37,445 nt of DNA from Clostridiales bacterium (GTDB lineage: Bacteria; Bacillota; Clostridia; Christensenellales; Borkfalkiaceae): assembly GCA_015055525.1 (NCBI GenBank), contig SVHZ01000018.1, positions 1-37,445 of the forward strand, written 5' to 3'. The notes below the pieces were generated by a model, which worked only from the letters and a program-made list of their open reading frames with translations, was not told the DNA's origin and did no database searches. Below, piece by piece: positions 26,194-32,831 of the stretch. The stretch's first letter is position 1, and every line of letters begins with the position of its first letter. A program made the position numbers and the translations under genes.

Positions 26194-26507
26194 CAGAATA
26201 TAAAATTGAAGTTTTTGTTCCCGTAGAATCAAAAGACGTAGTCTTAAATGCAATTAAAAGCTTAAACGTTGGAGTAATTGGAAACTACTACAACTGTATT
26301 TCATGCACAAACGTAATTTCTTCTTGGGATTCCAACCAATACGCTAATCCATTTTTAGGCGAAAAAGGACAAAGTTTTCAAACTGATGAAATAAAAATAG
26401 AAACTAGATGCTCAAAAGAAAAAATACATCACTTAATTGAAAAAATAAAATCAGTCCACCCTTATGAGTCAGTCTGCATAAACGTTATACCAATTTTATC
26501 AATCTAA
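26169..26507 (+). CDS. YqfO/NIF3-insert-like (PII/CutA-fold) protein
   Basis: The 112-aa product begins within the last 25 bases of cutA and has its own GAGGAG site. It matches the stand-alone YqfO-type domain otherwise inserted in NIF3/DUF34 proteins: IEVFVPVESKDVVLNAI, GVIGNYYNCISCTNV (family GxxGNYxxCS), NPFLGEKG (family PFxGxxG) and a C-terminal IKSVHPYESVCINVIPI (HPYExP-like). That domain has a CutA/PII-like fold. The operon therefore encodes three proteins of this structural class. The ligand is unknown. Confidence 0.83.
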   Translation: MDFNPNKITEYKIEVFVPVESKDVVLNAIKSLNVGVIGNYYNCISCTNVISSWDSNQYANPFLGEKGQSFQTDEIKIETRCSKEKIHHLIEKIKSVHPYESVCINVIPILSI

Positions 26508-26520
26508 TTCATATAATAAT

Positions 26521-26549
26521 AAAAAATGCACGGTTTCCGTGCATTTTTT
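26521..26549. terminator. Bidirectional terminator between the TIR-CutA operon and recG
   Basis: A 13-bp stem AAAAAATGCACGG/CCGTGCATTTTTT surrounds a TTT loop, giving T-runs on both strands. The recG stop codon begins in the final Ts. Confidence 0.92.
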
Positions 26550-28558
26550 TAGTTTAATGTAACGTTTTTAAGTTCATCGTAAAATTCAAGCGCGTACTTT
26601 CTAAGCGAGGGAACGTTATTAGCATCTTTGAAAGCCTCGTCAGATAACGCCTTTGCCATAAACACGGTTTTACTTGAATATCTTAAACCTTTAAGATGAG
26701 TAAGTATTCTACCCGATTGACGTTCGCCAAGAAGATCTCCGCCACCGCGCATATCAAAGTCAAGTTCACTTATCTTAAACCCGTCTGAACACGATTTTAT
26801 AGCGTTAAGACGTTCTATCGCCTTTTCACTTTCCTTGGTTATAAACAAGAAACAATAACTCTTTTTATCAGACCTTCCAACTCTACCCCTTAACTGATGA
26901 AGTTGTGAAAGACCAAACCTTTCAGCGCTCATTATTACCATAACCGTAGCATCAGGCACGTCAACCCCCACCTCGATTACAGTTGTTGAAACTAAAACGT
27001 CATACTTTTTGTTCTTAAAATCGTTCATAATAGATAGTTTTTCACTATCTTTCATCTTGCCGTGAAGAAGCCCTACGTTTACGCCTGAAAGAGTTGCGGT
27101 AAGTTCTTCGTAAAGTTCTTTAACTGAAAGAGTTGTGCTTTCATCGTCGCCATCAATTTTAGGACATACAAAATACGTTTGAAAACCTTTTTTAGCCTGC
27201 TCTTTTACAAAGCCTAACATATCTTCATACTTCTTAGTGTGAACAATATTAGTTTGAATCTCCGCTCTTTCCTTAGGCTTATCAAGTATTGTTGAAATAT
27301 CAAGGTCGCCATAGAAAATAAGAGAGATAGTTCTAGGGATAGGCGTTGCACTCATAACCAAAACGTCTGTGAGTTCACCCTTTTCTTCAAGGGCGCTACG
27401 CTGGGCTACGCCAAAGCGTTGCTGTTCGTCACACACGCACAATGCTAAATTTGAAAACTCGACGTTATCTTGAATAACGGCGTGAGTTCCAACAAGTAAA
27501 TCTATCTCGCCACTTTTTAAGCGTTCTTTAATCTTTTTCTTTTCGCTTGCAGTTAAACTGCCTGATAAATAACCTATTTCAAACTCGCTTAAATATTTTT
27601 TAGCAATCTCGTAATTTTGCTTTGCAAGAACTTCAGTTGGAGCAAGTAAACTTGCTTGATAACCAGATTTTAGCGCTATATATAAGGCGCATAAAGATAC
27701 GGCGGTTTTACCGCTACCAACGTCGCCTTGAAGTAACCTATTCATAGTAAAAGGGGAAGTTAAATCTTTATAAACTTCGTTGACGGCAGACTTTTGCCCA
27801 TCTGTAAACTCAAAGGGAAAGCGTTTTATAAATGACAGTAAATCTTCCGAATTTACCGAATATTTTCTCGGTTTTGCTTGTTTTTTATCTCCCTTAATTA
27901 TTCTAAAAGCCGATATCAACTTAAAATATTCTTCAAGCGCAATTCTATTTGATGCGTTAGAAAGAGAGTTCAAACTCGTTGGAGAGTGAACTTCTAAATA
28001 AGCGTTATAAAGTGAAGTTAAGGCGTACTTTTGATGAAGATAGTAAGGAATTGATGAAGTTGGGGAAACTGATTTTACAGCGCTTTGACAAATCGTCTTC
28101 ATAGCGCTTTGAGTAAGACTACCTTTAATTGTGTAAACGGGCATAAAACCTTTGAGCCTAGACCTATTGCCAACAGGCTCAAATATCGGATTAGTCATTG
28201 AAACCATACCGTATTTTACGTTTACTCTACCGTAAAAAAAGTATTCTTCCCCACTTTTAAGTTTACCTGCAACGTATGGTTGATTAAACCAAATTACACT
28301 AAAAGTGTCCGCTCCTTGCGAACAGTATGCCTTAACGTACTTTACCCTTCCGCCAACCGATTGACGCGGTTCTATATCAACTCTTGCAACAGTCAAAACC
28401 ACGTCGTTATTATAAGCCTCGGAAAGCGGCGTAACGACGGTTAAATCTAGATAGTTTCTAGGAAAGTATTTAATTAAATCTTCCGCGGTGTTGATAGAGA
28501 GTTTTTTAAGGTCTTTTATCCTACCGTCGGAAACGTACTTAACCTCTTTTAAGTTCAT
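26549..28558 (-). CDS. recG: ATP-dependent DNA helicase RecG
   Basis: The 669-aa branch-migration helicase remodels stalled forks. An N-terminal wedge/OB domain contains LSINTAEDLIKYFPRNYLDL and VARVDIEPRQSVGG. Helicase core: LLQGDVGSGKTAVS (Walker A, about residue 280), CDEQQRFGVAQR (motif II is DEQQ where DEQH is commoner), MSATPIPRT (III) and QLRGRVGRS (VI). The C-terminal TRG-like FDMRGGGDLLGERQSG is present. It follows fakA, as in most Firmicutes. A hairpin lies 7 bases before the ATG and no Shine-Dalgarno is visible. Confidence 0.96.
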   Translation of the reverse strand: MNLKEVKYVSDGRIKDLKKLSINTAEDLIKYFPRNYLDLTVVTPLSEAYNNDVVLTVARVDIEPRQSVGGRVKYVKAYCSQGADTFSVIWFNQPYVAGKLKSGEEYFFYGRVNVKYGMVSMTNPIFEPVGNRSRLKGFMPVYTIKGSLTQSAMKTICQSAVKSVSPTSSIPYYLHQKYALTSLYNAYLEVHSPTSLNSLSNASNRIALEEYFKLISAFRIIKGDKKQAKPRKYSVNSEDLLSFIKRFPFEFTDGQKSAVNEVYKDLTSPFTMNRLLQGDVGSGKTAVSLCALYIALKSGYQASLLAPTEVLAKQNYEIAKKYLSEFEIGYLSGSLTASEKKKIKERLKSGEIDLLVGTHAVIQDNVEFSNLALCVCDEQQRFGVAQRSALEEKGELTDVLVMSATPIPRTISLIFYGDLDISTILDKPKERAEIQTNIVHTKKYEDMLGFVKEQAKKGFQTYFVCPKIDGDDESTTLSVKELYEELTATLSGVNVGLLHGKMKDSEKLSIMNDFKNKKYDVLVSTTVIEVGVDVPDATVMVIMSAERFGLSQLHQLRGRVGRSDKKSYCFLFITKESEKAIERLNAIKSCSDGFKISELDFDMRGGGDLLGERQSGRILTHLKGLRYSSKTVFMAKALSDEAFKDANNVPSLRKYALEFYDELKNVTLN

Positions 28559-28565
28559 ATAAATA

Positions 28566-28594
28566 AAGGGAACGAACTAAACCGTCGCTCCCTT
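28566..28594 (-). terminator. Hairpin between fakA and recG, terminator or translational control
   Basis: Minus arms AAGGGAGCGA and TCGTTCCCTT pair over 10 bp, including one G-U that would be an A-C mismatch on plus; this suggests the minus-strand RNA matters. TATTTAT follows, a poor T-run, then the recG ATG. Confidence 0.45.
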
Positions 28595-28614
28595 CCCCTT
28601 TATGTATTATTAAA

Positions 28615-30237
28615 TTATTCAAGCGATACAACGAAATAATAAACCGCTTGACCGCCAAAGAAAAGTTCAACGTCTAAAGACGGGAATCTATCTTGAACGG
28701 ATGCACATATTGTTTCGGCATCTTCTTCGCTAACGTCTGCACCATAGTAAAGATTGATTACAGAGTGAGAATCGGTTGCGAGTTTTTCAACGAGTTTAAT
28801 AACGCAATCACAAATATCGTCAGACTTTGCAAGTATCTTTTTATCATTAAGCGCTATAATATCGCCAGATTTTAAGTTGAAACCGTCAGTTTTGCTCGTT
28901 CTAACCGCATAAGTTACTTGACCTGCAACAACGTTTTCAATAGCGTGAAGCATATTAACCTTGTTAACCGACGGAGATTCTTCCGGATTGAAGGCAAGCG
29001 CCGCAAGTATACCTTGAGGAACGTTCTTGGTTGGAATAACGTGAACAATTCTACCTTCAACGAGTTGCTTTGACTGTTCGGCTGCAAGCGTAATATTTTT
29101 ATTGTTCGGGAATACGAACACGTTGCTTGCGTTAATTCTTTGAATAGCGTCTGCAATATCAGATGCAGATGGATTCATTGTTTGACCACCTTCAACAACA
29201 CCGTCAACACCAACGTCTTTGAAAATTTGCTCGAAACCTTTACCTGAACATACTGAAAGCATACCCATTTCTTTCTTTTCCGCTTCGTACTTTTTCATAA
29301 GTTCACGGTTTTGTTCAAGCATGTTTTCAATCTTAACTTTATCAACTTCGCCAAGTTCAAGCGCGTGAGATATAGCGTTACCCGGTCTATTAGTGTGAAC
29401 GTGAACCTTAACGAAATCAAGATCGCCAACAACGATTACGCTATCGCCAATACTCATTAAATACTCGCGAAGCCTATCGATTGCGGCAAGCGTAGTCTTT
29501 TTCTTTATATTAATAATGAAAAATTCAGTACAATAGCCAAACTCGATAGCGCCTAAACTCATAATGTCTGCATGGTCGGCTTCTACGGGTGTTTCTTGAA
29601 CTGTTTCTTCAACGATAGACTCAATTTCCTCGCCTAAAAGGGCTTTGTTCATACCCTTAAAGATTGTGAGTAATCCCATACCGCCAGAGTCAACTACGCC
29701 CGCTTTTTTAAGAACGGGAAGTTGTTCAGGAGTGTAAGCAAGCGCCACTTCGCCCGCATCGATAACATCTTTGAATAAGTCTTCAAATTCTTTTGCTTTA
29801 GATGCACTCGCGCCTTCGCTCATAGCCCTGCAAACGGTAAGCATCGTGCCTTCCTTGGGCTTAGATACTGCGCTATACGCAACGTCAGTAGCCGTTTTAA
29901 GAGCCTTGACAAATACCTTAACGTCAACCTCTTGAGCCTTGCTAAGAACAAGACAAATACCCCTAAATACCTGAGAAGTAATAACGCCCGAATTACCTCT
30001 TGCTCCACGCAACGCACCCTTGGTTACGATATCGCACACTTCGGAAATCTTAACGTTTTTATTGTTGAGCTTTAGATCCTTAACAGCAGATTTTACCGTT
30101 AAAGACATATTCGTACCCGTATCGCCATCCGGAACGGGGAATACGTTAAGAGCGTCAATTTTCTCCCTATTCAAATCTAATAATTTAGATGCGTTTGCCA
30201 TCATCTTTGAAAGCATAACGCCATTAATCGTTTTCAT
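28615..30237 (-). CDS. fakA: DAK2-domain fatty-acid kinase FakA/YloV
   Basis: The 540-aa product has an N-terminal DAK2/DhaL ATP-binding domain with ALNVFPVPDGDTGTNMSLT, ALRGARGNSGVITSQVFRG and VVDSGGMGLLTIFKG (metal/ATP-binding Asp and Gly loops). Linker and C-terminal domains follow (EFGYCTEFFII, VHTNRPGNAISHALELG, ending AVYYFVVSLE). FakA phosphorylates fatty acids bound to FakB so that exogenous fatty acids enter phospholipids. No FakB (DegV) is in the window. It follows asp23 by 16 bases. Confidence 0.92.
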   Translation of the reverse strand: MKTINGVMLSKMMANASKLLDLNREKIDALNVFPVPDGDTGTNMSLTVKSAVKDLKLNNKNVKISEVCDIVTKGALRGARGNSGVITSQVFRGICLVLSKAQEVDVKVFVKALKTATDVAYSAVSKPKEGTMLTVCRAMSEGASASKAKEFEDLFKDVIDAGEVALAYTPEQLPVLKKAGVVDSGGMGLLTIFKGMNKALLGEEIESIVEETVQETPVEADHADIMSLGAIEFGYCTEFFIINIKKKTTLAAIDRLREYLMSIGDSVIVVGDLDFVKVHVHTNRPGNAISHALELGEVDKVKIENMLEQNRELMKKYEAEKKEMGMLSVCSGKGFEQIFKDVGVDGVVEGGQTMNPSASDIADAIQRINASNVFVFPNNKNITLAAEQSKQLVEGRIVHVIPTKNVPQGILAALAFNPEESPSVNKVNMLHAIENVVAGQVTYAVRTSKTDGFNLKSGDIIALNDKKILAKSDDICDCVIKLVEKLATDSHSVINLYYGADVSEEDAETICASVQDRFPSLDVELFFGGQAVYYFVVSLE

Positions 30238-30253
30238 TAAAAACCTCTTATAA

Positions 30254-30604
30254 TTAAAGTTTAACTCCCGCGATATTAACGTTCACGGTATCAACAATCA
30301 TACCCGTAAACTTTTCGACGTTATACTTAATAGTTTCCTTCAAACTGTCTGCCACTGCTTGGATTGATACGCCGAATTTAATAATCACGAAAACTTCAAT
30401 AAAGATACGATCGCTAACAGTTGAAACCTTAACGCCTTTTGCCCCTCTACCTTTATTGAACAATACAAAAAGAGAGTCCGCAAAATGTGGCGATACAAGT
30501 TCAACTATACCATAACAGTCCATCGATGCGTGCGCTGCGACTTTTGCAATAGCGCTATCCGATATGGAAATATTACCGCAAGAATTATGTGTTTTAACCG
30601 CCAT
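30254..30604 (-). CDS. Asp23/Gls24-family envelope stress protein (YloU-like)
   Basis: The 116-aa product belongs to the Asp23/DUF322 family: GNISISDSAIAKVAAHASMDCYGIVEL at the N-terminus, then VSDRIFIEVFVIIKFGVSIQAVADSLKETI. Members form membrane-associated layers or link to cell-envelope stress and, as YloU, nearly always precede fakA. The start is set by an unusually strong AAGGAGGG ribosome site. It is divergent from rpmB, the classical arrangement in Firmicutes. Confidence 0.93.
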   Translation of the reverse strand: MAVKTHNSCGNISISDSAIAKVAAHASMDCYGIVELVSPHFADSLFVLFNKGRGAKGVKVSTVSDRIFIEVFVIIKFGVSIQAVADSLKETIKYNVEKFTGMIVDTVNVNIAGVKL

Positions 30605-30635
30605 GACTCCCTCCTTAATTTTTATATATATACTT

Positions 30636-30664
30636 ATTTTACAATATTACTCTAAATTTTGCAA
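30636..30664 (-). promoter_or_regulatory. Predicted promoter of asp23-fakA(-recG)
   Basis: On minus there is -35 TTGCAA (30659-30664), a 17-nt spacer and -10 TAAAAT (30636-30641), with a leader of about 25 nt containing AAGGAGGG. Confidence 0.6.
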
Positions 30665-30733
30665 CAAAAATATAAAGTTTTCCTAATTTTTTGATAAATA
30701 AAAAAAATAATTGATTTATTACGCTCAAAATTG

Positions 30734-30762
30734 TTGCATTTTTTAGCGAATAATGATAAAGT
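30734..30762 (+). promoter_or_regulatory. Predicted promoter of rpmB
   Basis: -35 TTGCAT (30734-30739), a 17-nt spacer and extended -10 TGATAAAGT (hexamer 30757-30762). A leader of about 42 nt carries the strong GGAGGTG ribosome site. I see no ribosomal-protein autoregulatory structure. Confidence 0.55.
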
Positions 30763-30810
30763 ATATATGCAAAAAACAATATCAGCATTTTTTTCGGAGG
30801 TGCATTTATT

Positions 30811-30999
30811 ATGTCAAAAGTATGTAGTGTTTGCGGAAAAGGCAAATTATCTGGCAACAAGGTAAGCCACAGCAACCGTAAAACTCCCCGTTTGTATAAT
30901 GCTAACGTTCAAAAAGTTAGAGTTATTAACGACGGTGTTGTTAGTTCTGAATACGTTTGCGCACGTTGTCTTAAGAGCAATAAAGTTGAAAGAGTCTAA
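30811..30999 (+). CDS. rpmB: 50S ribosomal protein L28
   Basis: The 62-aa bL28 is of the zinc-binding (C+) type, with Cys5, Cys8 (CSVCGK) and Cys50, Cys53 (CARC) forming a ribbon. The conserved GNKVSHSNRKTPRLYNANVQ is present. Retention of all four cysteines means it needs zinc and that a C-minus paralogue could be used under zinc limitation elsewhere in the genome. GGAGGTG is the ribosome site. It is a single-gene unit with its own terminator. Confidence 0.97.
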   Translation: MSKVCSVCGKGKLSGNKVSHSNRKTPRLYNANVQKVRVINDGVVSSEYVCARCLKSNKVERV

Positions 31000-31006
31000 A
31001 ACATTT

Positions 31007-31038
31007 AAGACCGACTGAGTTTTCATGCGGTCTTTTTG
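31007..31038 (+). terminator. Intrinsic terminator after rpmB
   Basis: The stem AAGACCG/CGGTCTT (31007-31013 with 31028-31034) encloses a 14-base loop and is followed by Ts. hpt starts 24 bases later and may depend on read-through. Confidence 0.75.
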
Positions 31039-31061
31039 TTTACTCTTTGATAAGGTGAAAT

Positions 31062-31598
31062 ATGAACGAATTTGATAAAATTTTAATTTCTCAAGAAGAT
31101 ATTGCTAAAAGAGTTAAGGAATTATCTCAACAAATTAGTAGAGATTACAAAGATCTTAACCCTCTTTTCGTATGTATATTAAAAGGTAGCGTAATCTTTA
31201 CCGCAGACCTTCTCCGCAATATAGATACCCCTGCTCAAATTGATTTTATGTCCGTTTCAAGTTACGGTTCAGGCACGGAATCATCAGGCGTATTAAATAT
31301 TAAAAAGGACCTTTCAGTTGATATTGAAGGTAAGCACGTTATCGTTGTTGAAGACATTATTGATTCTGGCAACACGCTTTTTAACCTTAAAAACCTTCTC
31401 TTATCAAGAAATCCCGCATCGCTTAAAATATGCACGCTCCTTGATAAACCTGAAAGACGTGTTCAAGATATTAACGCTGACTATACAGGATTTTCAATCC
31501 CCGATGAATTCGTAGTTGGTTACGGGCTTGACTATAATGAAAATTATAGAACACTTCCAGACGTTAGAGTTTTATCTAGATGCGTATACGAAAAATAA
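31062..31598 (+). CDS. hpt: Hypoxanthine phosphoribosyltransferase
   Basis: The 178-aa type-I phosphoribosyltransferase converts hypoxanthine or guanine with PRPP to IMP or GMP. PRPP-binding motif HVIVVEDIIDSGNTL (about residues 90-105), the flexible-loop SVSSYGSGTESSG, LKGSVIFTADL near residue 40 and the C-terminal base-contacting EFVVGYGLDYNENYRTLP are all present. The ribosome site is AAGGTG. The frequent partners tilS and ftsH are absent. Its only possible promoter region is the short gap after the rpmB terminator, where I find no clear boxes. Confidence 0.95.
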   Translation: MNEFDKILISQEDIAKRVKELSQQISRDYKDLNPLFVCILKGSVIFTADLLRNIDTPAQIDFMSVSSYGSGTESSGVLNIKKDLSVDIEGKHVIVVEDIIDSGNTLFNLKNLLLSRNPASLKICTLLDKPERRVQDINADYTGFSIPDEFVVGYGLDYNENYRTLPDVRVLSRCVYEK

Positions 31599-31610
31599 TT
31601 AATAAAAATT

Positions 31611-31639
31611 AAGGCGTGGTTTTACACCACGCCTTTTTA
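31611..31639. terminator. Bidirectional terminator between hpt and the M20 peptidase gene
   Basis: The stem AAGGCGTGGT/ACCACGCCTT (31611-31620 with 31626-31635) has a 5-base loop, T-run on the right and A-rich DNA on the left. Confidence 0.9.
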
Positions 31640-31649
31640 TTTGCATTAT

Positions 31650-32810
31650 TTAGATATTGCTTATTACAAGCGCTAGTCTTTTTGCAGATTCTGAAAGAGA
31701 TATAAGATCCGCCTCTTCATATATAGAGTGCGCACGTTCTCCTTTTACACCCAAAGAATCTACGCAAGGGATACCGTAACTGCTAACGTCAGCCGCGTCA
31801 GAACCACCCCTACGCTTACCCGCTGAAAGTTCCGCCATACCGTTATCTCTAAATATAGCGTTCATTTTATTGAGCAGGTCTACGTTTTTATCACACAACT
31901 CCATTGAAGTGCGAAAACTTAATTGTTTTAAGGTGGTAACGCAACCTTTAACGAATTGCTTATCGGCAATTTCTTTTAATTTTTCTTTAATCCATTCCAT
32001 TTGAGTTTTGTTTGAAAATCTAACGTCAACTTCAAACTTACACTCTCTTGCAACGGTATTTACAACGCTACCGCCTTTTATAACGCCAACGTTACAAGTT
32101 ACGCCTTCATCATCTTTGAATTTTTCAAGTTCAATTATCTTATACGCCGCCTCTTTTATGGCGTTTGCGCCTTCCTTTGCGCAGTACGAGGCGTGAGTTT
32201 CTATACCGAGAACTGAAAATTCGTATTTCAATATACCCTTTCTTTCAATACACGCTTTCCCCTCAAAAAAACCTTCGTGCCCTTCTAAATTAAGAAATGC
32301 AACGCAATTTTTTGACTTTTCGCACATAAATTTAACGGTTTCTTTATTGCTCGTTCTACTACTGTTTTCTTCATCGGTTTGCAACAAGAGTATAACGGGT
32401 CTCTTATCAAACCCACACTCTTTTAACGCGTGCATTGCTAAAATACCCGCAACTACACCGCCTTTGCAATCCATTACACCCGGCCCGTAAATTTTATCGT
32501 TTTGAATTTTTACCGCGGGCGAGCCAAAACTACCAACAGGATGAACGGTATCAATGTGCCCGGAAATAGCAACGGGCTTACCGCTTGCATTTTCGTTCAT
32601 AGTTATACAAACGGCGTTTCCGGAAACCTCTTGCTCTAAAACTTCTACCTTCCAACCAAATTTTTTAGCAAGATTAATAAAGTATAACCCTACCTCGTCA
32701 ACGCCTTGTTTATAACTCGTTGGGCTTTCAATATTACAAATATCTTCCCAAACCGATACGTATTCACTATGTAATTCATCTATTTTTTTAATTAAACTTG
32801 ATAAAGACAT
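31650..32810 (-). CDS. M20-family metallopeptidase (carboxypeptidase G2/ArgE-like)
   Basis: The 386-aa zinc hydrolase has metal-site motifs ISGHIDTVHPVG (His and following Asp), GPGVMDCKGGVVAG (bridging Asp) and TDEENSSRTS (general-base Glu-Glu). A dimerisation lid begins near GILKYEFSVLGIETHAS, and GGSDAADVSSYGIP with RAHSIYEEAD near the end completes the catalytic domain. The family cleaves N-acyl or peptide bonds of amino acids; this member resembles the CPG2 branch but the substrate is not set. No signal peptide is seen. Its ribosome region is a run of eight to nine Gs followed by AAGAT. Confidence 0.9.
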   Translation of the reverse strand: MSLSSLIKKIDELHSEYVSVWEDICNIESPTSYKQGVDEVGLYFINLAKKFGWKVEVLEQEVSGNAVCITMNENASGKPVAISGHIDTVHPVGSFGSPAVKIQNDKIYGPGVMDCKGGVVAGILAMHALKECGFDKRPVILLLQTDEENSSRTSNKETVKFMCEKSKNCVAFLNLEGHEGFFEGKACIERKGILKYEFSVLGIETHASYCAKEGANAIKEAAYKIIELEKFKDDEGVTCNVGVIKGGSVVNTVARECKFEVDVRFSNKTQMEWIKEKLKEIADKQFVKGCVTTLKQLSFRTSMELCDKNVDLLNKMNAIFRDNGMAELSAGKRRGGSDAADVSSYGIPCVDSLGVKGERAHSIYEEADLISLSESAKRLALVISNI

Positions 32811-32831
32811 ATCTTCCCCCCCAACCGATAA

